Source of the DNA: WRDF01 sp031552235
GTDB lineage: Bacteria > Bacteroidota > Bacteroidia > Bacteroidales > Rikenellaceae
Reading direction: 5' to 3'
DNA length: 64,000 nt
Assembly (NCBI GenBank): GCA_031552235.1
Contig: JAVBMR010000026.1
Location: forward strand, 7,937 to 71,936
The notes below the pieces were generated by a model that did not search any database, was not told the DNA's origin, and worked only from the letters and a program-made list of their open reading frames with translations. Position numbers and translations under genes: made by a program. Shown piece by piece: positions 49,905-59,215 of this stretch (position 1 is its first letter; each line of letters starts with the position of its first letter).

Positions 49905-50186
49905 ATGACTAAGGCTGATATCGTAAATGAGATTTCGAAAAGTACCGGCGTAGAAAAGGCTCAGGTACAGCAGATTGTAGAATCTTTCATGGATTCTATC
50001 AAAGACGCTATGGTTGCACAGAACAACGTTTACCTTCGCGGTTTCGGCAGCTTCATAATAAAGGAGAGGGCCGCCAAAGTTGCCCGCAACATCTCCAAGA
50101 ACACCACGATCACAATCCCTGCCCATAACAGTCCGGCTTTCAAACCCGCCAAGAGTTTTTCTGCCAAGGTAAAGGGCGCTAAATAA
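49905..50186 (+). CDS. HU/IHF family DNA-binding protein
   Basis: A protein of 93 residues, the usual HU size. It has the helical N-terminal half (MTKADIVNEISKSTGVEKAQVQQIVESFMDSI), the beta-arm entry VYLRGFGSFIIKERAAKVARN, and the conserved Pro tip in ITIPAHNSPAFKPAKSF. HU proteins are dimers that bend and compact DNA. It is followed at 33 nt by a small basic protein gene on the same strand, and both likely share the strong promoter at 49825-49857. Confidence 0.95.
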   Translation: MTKADIVNEISKSTGVEKAQVQQIVESFMDSIKDAMVAQNNVYLRGFGSFIIKERAAKVARNISKNTTITIPAHNSPAFKPAKSFSAKVKGAK

Positions 50187-50219
50187 TTTATTAAGCAACC
50201 ATTTTAAAACCTCATAGTT

Positions 50220-50312
50220 ATGCCAAGCGGTAAAAAAAGAAAAGGGCATAAAATGGCTACCCACAAACGTAAGAAACGCCTTCGCAAGAACAGGCACAAA
50301 AAGAAAAAATAG
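50220..50312 (+). CDS. COX24/AURKAIP1-like very small basic protein, probably ribosomal
   Basis: A 30-residue protein, too short for most gene callers: MPSGKKRKGHKMATHKRKKR, then LRKNRHKKKK. More than half of its residues are Lys or Arg. It matches the COX24/AURKAIP1 pattern (HKRKKRLRKNRHK). The mitochondrial homologue mS38 and the actinobacterial bS22 are small-subunit ribosomal proteins, so a ribosomal role is plausible here but inferred. It follows HU by 33 nt and is followed by a terminator (50343-50377). Confidence 0.8.
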   Translation: MPSGKKRKGHKMATHKRKKRLRKNRHKKKK

Positions 50313-50342
50313 GTAGCCGGTTTATGTTCCAAGTGTAAGAAT

Positions 50343-50377
50343 AAACCCAAAGAACCGCGCAAGGGGCTTTGGGTTTT
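50343..50377 (+). terminator. Terminator after the HU/COX24-like pair
   Basis: Arms AAACCCAAAG and CTTTGGGTTT, then a T-run. Confidence 0.85.
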
Positions 50378-50439
50378 TCGGTTTTTTACGGAAAGGGGCA
50401 TGAGTGAATTGCTGAAACCCCTATGATTTTTCCGGAAAG

Positions 50440-51984
50440 ATGAATAAAGAACTCATAATAAACGTAACATCCAACGAGATAACCATCGCACTGCTCGAAG
50501 ACAAGAAACTCGTCGAACTGGGCAAGGAAAAGTGCAAAACGGGATTCTCGGTGGGCGATATATACCTGGGCAAGGTGAAAAAGATCATGCCCGGGCTTAA
50601 CGCCGCATTCGTGAACGTAGGCCATGAAAAAGACGCCTTCGTCCACTACCTCGACCTCGGGTCGCAGTTCGAGACGCTGCACAAGCTGACAGAAAAACTC
50701 ACGTCGGGAAAGAAGACCCCGAAATTCGAGAACCTGAAACTCGAACCGGCGATGGGGAAGACGGGCAAGATAGGGTCGCAGCTCGCTACGGGCCAGCCGG
50801 TGCTGGTGCAGATCGCCAAGGAAGCCATCTCGACCAAAGGCCCGCGCCTGACGTCGGACATATCGCTTGCCGGCCGCCACGTGGTGCTGATACCTTTCTC
50901 GAACAAAGTCAACATTTCGCAGAAAATCAAGGCCAACGAAGAGCGCAAGCGCCTTAAGAGGATAGTCGCCGAGGTGCTGCCCAAGAATTACGGCGTAATT
51001 ATTCGTACCGCCGCCATAAGCAAGACAGACCAGGATATACAGTCGGACATAACGTCGCTCGTCGAAAGGTGGGAATCGGTACTCGCGAAGGTCAAGACGC
51101 AGCAGGCGCCGTCGCTGCTGCTCAACGAAATGAACCGCGCGACGACCATCATCCGCGACCTGCTGAACGTTTCGTTCTCCTCTATCGTGGTCGACGACAA
51201 GACCCTTTTCGAAGAGATAAAGGAATACATAAAGGTCATCGCCCCCGAAAAGGAAAAGATAGTACACCTCTACAAGGGCAAGACCCCGATCTTCGACAAC
51301 TACGACATCTCGAAGCAGATACAGGGGCTTTTCTCGAAATATGTGTCGCTGAAAAAAGGTGCTTACCTTATAATAGAACACACCGAGGCGCTCCATGTGA
51401 TCGACGTGAACAGCGGCAACCGCGCCAAGGTGGACGACAATCAGGAAAGTACGGCGATGAACGTCAACCTTGCCGCCGCCGAGGAGATAGCCCGCCAGTT
51501 GCGCTTGCGCGATATGGGAGGTATAATAGTTGTCGACTTCATCGACCTGCACAAGGGCGAGAACCGCAACGAACTCCATGATAAGATGACCCAGCTCATG
51601 TCGAGCGACAGGGCCAAACATACGATCCTGCCCCTGTCGAAGTTCGGGCTGATGCAGATAACACGCCAGAGGGTGCGTCCCGAGGCGATAACCGAGATGG
51701 CGGAAGTGTGCCCGGCGTGCGGCGGGAGCGGCACGATCACCCCGAGCGCCGTACTCGACCAGCAGATCGAGGGCCAGATATCGTATTACGTGAACGAAAA
51801 AGGCCTGAAATATATCAAAGTGAAGGTCAGCCCGTTCGTGAAGGCGTTCCTGACCAAGGGATTCCCATCGCTGCGGATGAAGTGGCAGTGGAGGTACAAG
51901 GCGAAAATAGAGATCGTGACCGATCAGTCCACCGGATTTGTCCAGGTGGGTTACTACGACGAGGAAGACAACGAGTTGATATAG
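50440..51984 (+). CDS. rng: Ribonuclease G/E family
   Basis: A protein of 514 residues. It has an S1 domain (about 35-130, GDIYLGKVKKIMPGLNAAFVNVGHEKDAFVHYLDLG), RNase H-like and 5'-sensor regions, and a DNase I-like catalytic part with HVIDVNSGN and GGIIVVDFIDL. Both carry the metal-binding Asp of the family. The Zn-link is CPACGGSG, close to the CPxCxGxG form of RNase G. The length is that of RNase G (about 490-515), without the long C-terminal scaffold of RNase E. It processes rRNA and degrades mRNA. A terminator follows it. Confidence 0.95.
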   Translation: MNKELIINVTSNEITIALLEDKKLVELGKEKCKTGFSVGDIYLGKVKKIMPGLNAAFVNVGHEKDAFVHYLDLGSQFETLHKLTEKLTSGKKTPKFENLKLEPAMGKTGKIGSQLATGQPVLVQIAKEAISTKGPRLTSDISLAGRHVVLIPFSNKVNISQKIKANEERKRLKRIVAEVLPKNYGVIIRTAAISKTDQDIQSDITSLVERWESVLAKVKTQQAPSLLLNEMNRATTIIRDLLNVSFSSIVVDDKTLFEEIKEYIKVIAPEKEKIVHLYKGKTPIFDNYDISKQIQGLFSKYVSLKKGAYLIIEHTEALHVIDVNSGNRAKVDDNQESTAMNVNLAAAEEIARQLRLRDMGGIIVVDFIDLHKGENRNELHDKMTQLMSSDRAKHTILPLSKFGLMQITRQRVRPEAITEMAEVCPACGGSGTITPSAVLDQQIEGQISYYVNEKGLKYIKVKVSPFVKAFLTKGFPSLRMKWQWRYKAKIEIVTDQSTGFVQVGYYDEEDNELI

Positions 51985-52329
51985 CTTTCCGCAGATAATT
52001 GCTGAGGCGGGAGGGAGACGCAAACCACGGCAGGTGGCCGCGTGATAAAAACGCAAGCCCTGGCGAGGCTGGAATAAATTACGTGCAGTACCGGTTGCGG
52101 TCGGCGCGGGAAATATGAACGAAACGGGCGAAAATTAATTTTCGCCTTTTTGTCGTTTCCGTATGTCCGGCCTGTGGTTTGCGTGCGGAATGAAAACTGC
52201 CGCCGGCGAAGGGCGCGCATGAGCCATCTGCGAATGACGCAGCCTGCCGCCGCGTGGGGCGGCGGCAGGCTGCCGGTGACGCTTAAACGTCACCGAATAA
52301 ACAAGCGATCAAGATAAATTTGAAAATAT
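51985..52329. other. Intergenic region with a terminator and GC-rich double hairpin
   Basis: A terminator lies at 52127-52146 (GGCGAAAATT/AATTTTCGCC, then T5). A strong hairpin, CAGCCTGCCGCC/GGCGGCAGGCTG, spans about 52241-52274 and is followed by GGTGACG/CGTCACC. These pieces also occur in copy 5 of the GCTTATCCGCAA family and near 14625-14680, so they look like a shared module. Confidence 0.65.
52127..52152 (+). terminator. Terminator after the RNase G gene
   Basis: GGCGAAAATT/AATTTTCGCC followed by TTTTTG. Confidence 0.8.
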
Positions 52330-55300
52330 ATGTTGCCTGAGAAAGTAAGCGTGATAGTGCGCGACCAGGAGGGGTTCCGCGAGATCGTAAGGTCGTGGGA
52401 TAAATGCGAGACGATGAAGCTCGATTCGCTGACCGGGTCGGCGTATTCTATGGTCGCCTCCGAGGTGATGCGCAAGCAGGGCGGCATACACGTCTTCGTG
52501 GCGCCTGACAAGGATGCGGCGGCATACCTTTGCAACGACCTCTACGCCCTGCTCGAACCGGAGCGCGTGATGTTCCTGCCGACCGGTTATAAGCGCTCGA
52601 TACAATACGGTCAGGAAGACCCGTCGGGGATAGTGCAGAGGACGGCGACGCTCAACGCCGTGAAGAATTTCACAGGCGGCTATCTCGCCGTTTGTACATG
52701 GCCTGAGGCGCTGGTAGAGAAAGTGACAGAGATGGAACAGCTGCGCAAAAGCACCGTGGGGGTTAAAACCGGCGACAAAATATCCATCGCGTTTTTGGAG
52801 GAAACCCTGCGCGAATTCGGGTTTCAGAAAGTTGATTTCGTGTACGAACCGGGGCAGTACTCGGTGCGTGGGGGGATACTGGACGTGTTTTCGTATTCGG
52901 AGAACAGGCCCTACCGCCTCGACTTCTTTGGTGACGAGGTGGAGTCGATACGCGCCTTCGAGCTCGCTTCGCAGCTCTCGGTCGAAAAATTGCAAAACAT
53001 AGAAATCGTTCCCAACCTCAAGCGGTTGGAGTTGGCGCAGAACCGCGTGTCGTTCGCCGAATTCACCGGCAAGGCCGCGTACTGGATAGACGACCTCGAC
53101 CATACCATAAAGCGCTTCAACGACATCCGCACCAAAATACTGAACGACCTCGACGAACCTTCGACCATAGACAAACTGGTGACTGGCGGCAAGAGCTTCG
53201 TGCGCGACACTGAAAGATGTAAGATGCTTCTGCGCTCGGTGTCGGCAAAAGAGCGCATGGTCGATTGTGCCGTGGCTTTCGAAACCGCGCCGCAGCCCTC
53301 GTTCAACAAGCAGTTCGATATGCTCGCCGAGAACATCCGGCAGAACACCGAACGCGGCTACGCGACTTACATAATGTCGGAGAACAAGGCGCAGATAGAA
53401 CGCCTGCGCAACGTGTTCAACTCGATCGGGGAGCACGACGCGGCGTTCCGTCCGCTCGACATAACGCTCCATGAGGGCTTCGTGAGCCACGGGATGAAGG
53501 CGTGCTTCTATACCGACCACCAGATATTCGACCGCTACCACCGCTACCGCCTCATGGGTGAGATAGACCGCAGCGAGGCGCTCACCATCGCCGAACTGAA
53601 CCAGCTGAAGATAGGCGACTATGTGGTGCATATAGACCACGGGATCGGGAAGTTCGGGGGGTTGGTCAAGACCGTCGAGAACGGCAAAACGCACGAAGCC
53701 GTGAAGCTCGTCTACCGCGACAACGACGTGCTGTTCGTGAACGTCCACGCCATGCACCGCATATCGCGCTATAAGGATCGCGACGCCGAACCGCCCAAGA
53801 TATACAAGCTCGGCAGCGGCGCATGGCAGAAGATGAAGACCGCCACGAAGAACGCGGTCAAGGATATCGCCCGCGAGCTTATCGCGCTCTACGCCCGCCG
53901 CAAGGCCACGCCCGGGTTCGCGTTCTCGCATGACAGCTATTTGCAGGAGGAGCTGGAAGCGTCGTTCCAATACGAGGACACGCCAGACCAGGAGAAGGCC
54001 ACCGAGGCCGTTAAGGCCGACATGGAAAGCCCCCAGCCGATGGACAGGCTGGTGTGCGGCGACGTGGGTTTCGGCAAGACAGAGATCGCCATACGTGCCG
54101 CGTTCAAGGCCGTCAACGACGCCAAGCAGGTGGCAGTCCTCGTGCCGACCACCATCCTTTCGCTCCAGCACTACCGCACGTTCAGCGAGCGCCTCAAAGA
54201 TTTCCCTGTGAGGATCGAACACCTCAGCCGCGTGAAAAGCGCCAAGGAGGTGCGGCAGATACTCGAAGACCTCGCGGCCGGAAAGATAGACATACTTATA
54301 GGCACGCACAAGATACTCGGCAAGGAGGTCAAATTCAAGGACCTCGGCCTGCTGATCATCGACGAAGAGCAGAAGTTCGGCGTGTCGGCAAAGGAGAAGC
54401 TGCGCCAGATGAGCGTGGCGGTCGATACGCTCACCATGAGCGCCACGCCCATACCGCGCACGCTGCAATTCTCGCTGATGGGCTCGCGCGACATGTCCAA
54501 CATAATGACCCCGCCGCCCAACCGCCAGCCAATTACCACCGAGTCGCACCTGTTCGATCCCGAGATAATCAAAGAGGCCATAGAGTATGAGCTCGCGCGC
54601 CACGGGCAGGTCTATTTCGTGCATAACCGTGTCGAGGACATACACAAGATAGAGGCGCAGATCCGAAGCCTTGTGCCTGGCGCCAAGACGCTTGTCGGCC
54701 ACGGCCAGATGAACCCGCAGGAGCTTGAGAAAAAGGTGATGGATTTCATCTACGGCGAGTATGACATCCTGATAGCCACGACCATCATCGAGAACGGCAT
54801 CGACGTCCCCAACGCCAACACTATCATCATCAACAACGCCCAGAACTTCGGCCTCAGCGACCTGCACCAGCTGCGCGGGCGCGTGGGGCGCTCGAACCGC
54901 AAGGCGTTCTGCTACCTGCTGTCGCCGCCCGACGAAATGCTCTCTTCCGAGTCGCGCCGCAGGCTCAGGGCGCTCGAAGAGTTCTCCGATCTCGGTTCGG
55001 GGTTCAATATCGCCATGCAGGACCTCGACATCCGCGGCGCAGGCAACCTGTTGGGTGCCGAGCAGAGCGGTTTCATAGCCGACATAGGGTTCGAAACCTA
55101 TCAGAAGATACTCAACGAGGCGATGGACGAGCTGCGCTCGGAAGGGATCGTGACGCCGCGGCAGGGCGACCGTCCGAAAACCGAAGAACCGGAAAACTAC
55201 CTCGCCGACGCCTACATCGAGACGGATACCGAGGCGCTTATTCCGGACAGCTATGTGGAGCAGAGCGTCGAAAAGATACGCCTCTACCGCGAACTGGACG

Positions 55301-55683
55301 CCATGACCCGCGAGGAAGACCTGCAGAAATTCGCCGCCAACCTTACCGACCGCTTCGGCGAGCTTCCGCCGCAGGCCGTGGAGTTGTTCAATATCGTGCG
55401 CCTGCGCTGGGCTATGATGAAGCTCGGGTTCGAACGCGCCAAGGTTAAGAACGGCCTGATGATACTCCATTTCATCGCCGACCAGAACGCGCCCTACTAC
55501 AAAAGCCCGCGTTTCATGGCGATATTGCAGTATGTGACGCGGAAGCCCGAAAAATTTGTGCTCAAACAGAACAATAATAAGCTGGCATTGACAGTTAGAC
55601 AAGTAAGCAATGTCGAGAACGGCGTGAAAGTGCTTGGCGAAATGCTCCGCGCCGCCGAAGAAAACGCTGATCCGGACAATTAA
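52330..55683 (+). CDS. mfd: Transcription-repair coupling factor Mfd
   Basis: A protein of 1117 residues. An N-terminal UvrB-like part comes first (FLPTGYKRSIQYGQEDPSGIVQRTATLNAV, then GGILDVFSYSENRPYRLDFFGDEVESIRAFEL). The RNA polymerase-interaction domain follows (about 430-510: GDYVVHIDHGIGKFGGLV). Then come RecG-like SF2 translocase motifs: DRLVCGDVGFGKTEIAIRAA (Walker A), IIDEEQKFGV (DEEQ), TMSATPIPRTL, and a TRG motif region with the C-terminal D7 domain. Mfd removes stalled RNA polymerase and recruits UvrA. Its length is usual for Bacteroidota Mfd. It ends just upstream of the palindromic module at 55737. Confidence 0.96.
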   Translation: MLPEKVSVIVRDQEGFREIVRSWDKCETMKLDSLTGSAYSMVASEVMRKQGGIHVFVAPDKDAAAYLCNDLYALLEPERVMFLPTGYKRSIQYGQEDPSGIVQRTATLNAVKNFTGGYLAVCTWPEALVEKVTEMEQLRKSTVGVKTGDKISIAFLEETLREFGFQKVDFVYEPGQYSVRGGILDVFSYSENRPYRLDFFGDEVESIRAFELASQLSVEKLQNIEIVPNLKRLELAQNRVSFAEFTGKAAYWIDDLDHTIKRFNDIRTKILNDLDEPSTIDKLVTGGKSFVRDTERCKMLLRSVSAKERMVDCAVAFETAPQPSFNKQFDMLAENIRQNTERGYATYIMSENKAQIERLRNVFNSIGEHDAAFRPLDITLHEGFVSHGMKACFYTDHQIFDRYHRYRLMGEIDRSEALTIAELNQLKIGDYVVHIDHGIGKFGGLVKTVENGKTHEAVKLVYRDNDVLFVNVHAMHRISRYKDRDAEPPKIYKLGSGAWQKMKTATKNAVKDIARELIALYARRKATPGFAFSHDSYLQEELEASFQYEDTPDQEKATEAVKADMESPQPMDRLVCGDVGFGKTEIAIRAAFKAVNDAKQVAVLVPTTILSLQHYRTFSERLKDFPVRIEHLSRVKSAKEVRQILEDLAAGKIDILIGTHKILGKEVKFKDLGLLIIDEEQKFGVSAKEKLRQMSVAVDTLTMSATPIPRTLQFSLMGSRDMSNIMTPPPNRQPITTESHLFDPEIIKEAIEYELARHGQVYFVHNRVEDIHKIEAQIRSLVPGAKTLVGHGQMNPQELEKKVMDFIYGEYDILIATTIIENGIDVPNANTIIINNAQNFGLSDLHQLRGRVGRSNRKAFCYLLSPPDEMLSSESRRRLRALEEFSDLGSGFNIAMQDLDIRGAGNLLGAEQSGFIADIGFETYQKILNEAMDELRSEGIVTPRQGDRPKTEEPENYLADAYIETDTEALIPDSYVEQSVEKIRLYRELDAMTREEDLQKFAANLTDRFGELPPQAVELFNIVRLRWAMMKLGFERAKVKNGLMILHFIADQNAPYYKSPRFMAILQYVTRKPEKFVLKQNNNKLALTVRQVSNVENGVKVLGEMLRAAEENADPDN

Positions 55684-55736
55684 AATGCCGTATGGGTGCA
55701 TCTCGTATGGGATTTTTTCATATATTTAAACAATAT

Positions 55737-55800
55737 AACAGGATGCGCCGCTGCAATTCCCGGGCAAGTTTGTAATTGCGTTCGGCTTTCACTATATTCG
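55737..55800 (+). promoter_or_regulatory. Palindromic promoter module, copy 3 (upstream of coaX)
   Basis: AACAGGATGCGCC and TTCGGCTTTCACTATATTCG flank a GCAATT/AATTGC pair. The flanks are as in copies 1 and 2, with the palindrome again different. The -7 element is TATATTCG (55793-55800), only 6 nt before the coaX ATG, so the transcript could be nearly leaderless. Confidence 0.65.
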
Positions 55801-55805
55801 ATAAT

Positions 55806-56534
55806 ATGAACCTGGCAGTAGACATAGGCAATTCACTGGTAAAGGCCGCGGTTTTCGACAGCGGCCAGATCGTGGAGACTTTCCGTTCGAAAACGGCGGA
55901 CAAAAGTTTTTTCGACGGCATATTCAAAGCTTACCCCGATATCGACGCGGCAATACTCGTATCTTCCGGCGCTGGCGCATCGGAGGCCGAGGAGTTGCTT
56001 TCGGTGAGGGCCGCAAAATTTCTGAAGTTCCTCCCGGGCGTGAAAGTCCCCGTGAAGAACCACTACCGAACGCCCGAAACCCTTGGCTGCGACCGGCTTG
56101 CGGCGGCGGTGGGCGCACACGCGCTTTATCCCGGCAGCAACGTGCTGGTCGTCGATTTCGGGACGGCGATCACAATCGACCTCATGACCGCCGCCGGCGA
56201 GTTCAAAGGCGGCAACATATCGCCGGGGGCGGCGGCCCGTTTCCGCTCGCTGCACGAGTACACCAGCAGGCTGCCGCTCCGCTCGCTTTCGGACGACGAT
56301 GTGCTGATTGCCGTAAATTCCAACCAGGCCGTCGAGAGCGGCGTGATAAACGGCATCGTATACGAGATAGAGGGCTACATCGCCCGCCTGTCGAAGGATT
56401 ACGACGACCTGAAGATCATTTTCACCGGTGGCGACAGCAATTTCTTTGCGAAACGATTAAAAAATACGATATTTGCAACCTACGACCTGGTCGTTTACGG
56501 GTTAAACAGAATTCTGGAATATAATGCGAAATAA
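55806..56534 (+). CDS. coaX: Type III pantothenate kinase
   Basis: A protein of 242 residues. It opens MNLAVDIGNSLVKAAVFDSG with the phosphate-binding DxGN motif of the ASKHA fold. Further motifs are TPETLGCDRLAAAVGAHAL, VVDFGTAITIDLM (the second Asp), GGNISPGAAARFRSLHEYTSRLP and IFTGGDSNFFAKRL. It phosphorylates pantothenate in the first step of CoA synthesis. I start at the ATG at 55806 because the DxGN motif is 6-9 codons in. Its 3' end overlaps the outer-membrane protein gene by 11 nt. It begins a six-gene plus-strand cluster that ends with PpiD. Confidence 0.95.
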   Translation: MNLAVDIGNSLVKAAVFDSGQIVETFRSKTADKSFFDGIFKAYPDIDAAILVSSGAGASEAEELLSVRAAKFLKFLPGVKVPVKNHYRTPETLGCDRLAAAVGAHALYPGSNVLVVDFGTAITIDLMTAAGEFKGGNISPGAAARFRSLHEYTSRLPLRSLSDDDVLIAVNSNQAVESGVINGIVYEIEGYIARLSKDYDDLKIIFTGGDSNFFAKRLKNTIFATYDLVVYGLNRILEYNAK

Positions 56535-57825
56535 AAAATGTCTTCTCGGGGCAGTGTTGTTGGGCTTGTTGTCGTTGCCTGCCGCCGTTTCGGCGCAGAG
56601 CAGCAGCCTTAACGTCTTCTCGCCGTATTCGTTCTTCGGACTCGGCGATTTCTCGAACCCGGGGACGGCAAACCTCCGTTCCATGGGAGGGGCCGGGATA
56701 GCATACCGCGAAGCGACCTCGATAAACTACATGAACCCGGCGTCGTTCAGCAGCATACGCCGCAAGAGCGCGCTGTTCAACGTGGGGCTTGAAGGGCAGA
56801 ATTTCTACCTCAGTACGGCTGATAAGGAAAGCAGTTTCAATACGTTTAACGTCAGGGACCTGGCGTTCGCCGTGCCGCTTGGGAACAAGATCGGGATGGG
56901 GATCACGGTGACCCCCCTGAGCAGTGCCGGATACAGGATCGAAAACAAGACGCTCGACCCGGATGTCGGGTACATCAACTATTTCTACACGGGGGAGGGC
57001 GACGTGTCGCAGGTGAAACTCGGGGTCGGTTACGAGGTGTTCAAAAACCTGTCCATCGGGGCCGACCTTATCTATTATTTCGGAGGCATAGAGCGGCACT
57101 CGATATGGGAGATAATCGAACTCGACCAAAGCGACGAGTATACGAACGGTATGATCCTGACGGAAGAAACCTGTTCGAAAATATTGGGGTCTTTCGGAGC
57201 GCAATACAACATCCCCCTGAAAAATGGCAAAAGGGCGCTGACCTTGGGGGCGACTTTCCAACCGGAAACAAATCTGGACATGGATGTTACCAGGTCGGTA
57301 CCGACAAGCGACTCGAACGACGATTTCGGGGATAACATCTTCGTGTACGAGAGCAACAAGGACCTTACGATGCCCGCGATAATATCGGGCGGTGTGTATT
57401 ACCATTCCACGAAGGTCAGCATAGGTGCCGACTACGTATTCCAGGGCTGGGAGGGAGCCAACAAAAACCCGGAAGGGCTGCAGTACACGTTCCGCAATAC
57501 GAATACTTTCCGCGGCGGCATACAATACACTCCTGATCCCGGGGACATCAGGAACTTTATGAAAAGGGTAACATACCGCGCCGGAGCACGATACAGCGAC
57601 TATTATATGAACATCAATGGCCAGAGCATATCGGATAAGGCGATAACCCTCGGCCTTGGGTTCCCGCTGAAAAGGGCCGGATTCTCGGACATCGACCTCG
57701 GATTGGAGGTCGGGCAGAGGGGCGCGACTAAGAACGGGCTTATAAAAGAAAACTATTTCCGCGTTATGATCGGACTGAGCCTGTTCGGTAACGACTTCTG
57801 GTTCGTTAAACCTAAATACGACTAA
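56524..57825 (+). CDS. Outer-membrane beta-barrel-like protein of the coaX-lptC cluster
   Basis: A protein of 433 residues. It has a signal peptide (MRNKKCLLGAVLLGLLSLPAAVSA), then alternating amphipathic strands rich in Tyr/Phe/Gly (VFSPYSFFGLGDFSNPGTANLRSMGGAGIAY, NVRDLAFAVPLGNKIGMGITVTPLSSAGYRI, and so on) and a C-terminal strand pattern. The GGAG/GxAxAY start is reminiscent of FadL/OmpP1-type or PorV-like barrels, but the exact family is not certain. It overlaps coaX by 11 nt and precedes the TPR gene by 23 nt. Its position near lptC suggests a role in outer-membrane biogenesis. Confidence 0.78.
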   Translation: MRNKKCLLGAVLLGLLSLPAAVSAQSSSLNVFSPYSFFGLGDFSNPGTANLRSMGGAGIAYREATSINYMNPASFSSIRRKSALFNVGLEGQNFYLSTADKESSFNTFNVRDLAFAVPLGNKIGMGITVTPLSSAGYRIENKTLDPDVGYINYFYTGEGDVSQVKLGVGYEVFKNLSIGADLIYYFGGIERHSIWEIIELDQSDEYTNGMILTEETCSKILGSFGAQYNIPLKNGKRALTLGATFQPETNLDMDVTRSVPTSDSNDDFGDNIFVYESNKDLTMPAIISGGVYYHSTKVSIGADYVFQGWEGANKNPEGLQYTFRNTNTFRGGIQYTPDPGDIRNFMKRVTYRAGARYSDYYMNINGQSISDKAITLGLGFPLKRAGFSDIDLGLEVGQRGATKNGLIKENYFRVMIGLSLFGNDFWFVKPKYD

Positions 57826-57848
57826 AAAACCTTAAAATATTATAACCT

Positions 57849-59195
57849 ATGAAACAGAGACTTTTTAAACTCGCGCTCGGATTGGCTGTCGTCTTCTCGG
57901 CCTTCGGCGCAAGTGCCCAGCAGAAAAGGGAGCTGGGCCCGGAATGGGGTGAAAACGACTCCATAAGGTACGAAAACTATAAAATGTACAGTTTCTTCCG
58001 CGAGTCTTTCCAGTTCAAACTGTATGACGAGGCTGCCGGATACCTGCAATACCTCATGGAGGCTGCGCCCAAGGCCCGTCCCGATCTCTATGGCGCCGGA
58101 GTACTCCTTTACAGCACCAAGTTCAATGTCGCTGCCGACGAAGCCCAGAAGAAGGTCTACCTCGACTCGATGATGATGATCTTCGACAGGTGGGTTCATA
58201 ATTTCGCCGACCATCCCAAGGAAGGACGCCCATTCCTTATCCGCAAGAAGGCCATAGATTATATGGAACTGATGGCCAACGACCGCGAAGGCGTGGACAG
58301 GTTGCTTAAAGAGGCCATCGAAGCCGATACCAGCCTGCAATACCCGGAAATAGTAAGCATATATTTCCAGCACCTCACGGACGACTACAAACTCTTTGAA
58401 ACGGTCGATGCCGACCAGTACCTCGCGGAATATGAAAGGCTGTCGGGCATACTCGATGCCTCGGGCAATCCGGAAGCCGCCAAACAGAAGGAGACCCTCG
58501 ACGCTCTGGCCGTAAACAGCGGCGCACTGGACTGCGGCTACCTCGAAACGATTTACGGGGAGAAGATAGACGCCAACCCGGATGACAAGAACGTGTATAT
58601 GACCGCCCTCTCGCTCCTGCGCAGGAACAAGTGCGACGGACTGTTCTTTGCCAAGGTAATGACCGGGCTTCACAGGCTCGATCCGTCTTCGGCTACGGCG
58701 CTTGTCCTCGCGGCGTCGTTCGAGGACAGGAAAGAGTTCGCGACAGCCATTAAATACCTTACGGACGCGCTCGCAAAGGAAACAGACCCGAAACTGAAAG
58801 AAAACCTCTATATCCGTATCTCTGCCAACTACCTGCAGTCGGGCAATGCCAAAGCGGCGGCCGACAACGCAAGGCAGGCTATCGCCGTCAACCCTGAAAG
58901 CGGGCTCGGCTACTACACGCTGGCGCTCGCCTATGCTTCGGGTTCGACCTCGTGCCCCGAGGATTTCGACCGCCAAACCGTATACTGGCTCGTTTACGAC
59001 AACCTCATGGTGGCCCGCAGGCTTATGGCCAACGAGGACAACTATGTCAAAAAGATCGATGCCGACATGGCGTCGTACAGGAGCAGTTTCCCGATCAAGG
59101 AAGAGGCGTTCTTCCGCGGCATGGAGGAAGGTGCCGCTTACACCGTCAAGTGCGGCTGGATAACCGGCAACACGACGGTAAGGACTGTCAAATAG
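57849..59195 (+). CDS. Periplasmic TPR protein
   Basis: A protein of 448 residues with a signal peptide (MKQRLFKLALGLAVVFSAFGASA). Helical repeats of TPR type follow: YDEAAGYLQYLMEAAPKARPDLYGAG, an AYIY-like middle, FATAIKYLTDALAKETDPKLKENLYIRISANYLQSGNAKAAADNARQAIAVNPESGLGYYTLALAYASG. It is probably periplasmic and works in protein-protein contacts of the envelope. It lies between the OMP gene and lptC, with 20 nt to the latter. Confidence 0.85.
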   Translation: MKQRLFKLALGLAVVFSAFGASAQQKRELGPEWGENDSIRYENYKMYSFFRESFQFKLYDEAAGYLQYLMEAAPKARPDLYGAGVLLYSTKFNVAADEAQKKVYLDSMMMIFDRWVHNFADHPKEGRPFLIRKKAIDYMELMANDREGVDRLLKEAIEADTSLQYPEIVSIYFQHLTDDYKLFETVDADQYLAEYERLSGILDASGNPEAAKQKETLDALAVNSGALDCGYLETIYGEKIDANPDDKNVYMTALSLLRRNKCDGLFFAKVMTGLHRLDPSSATALVLAASFEDRKEFATAIKYLTDALAKETDPKLKENLYIRISANYLQSGNAKAAADNARQAIAVNPESGLGYYTLALAYASGSTSCPEDFDRQTVYWLVYDNLMVARRLMANEDNYVKKIDADMASYRSSFPIKEEAFFRGMEEGAAYTVKCGWITGNTTVRTVK

Positions 59196-59215
59196 ATATT
59201 ATCCAAAAGATTTTT

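Noticed and set aside
52309..55701. A minus-strand open frame of about 1130 codons
   Set aside because: It is the antisense of mfd. The protein is an unnatural Arg/Val/His/Leu-rich composition with no domain.
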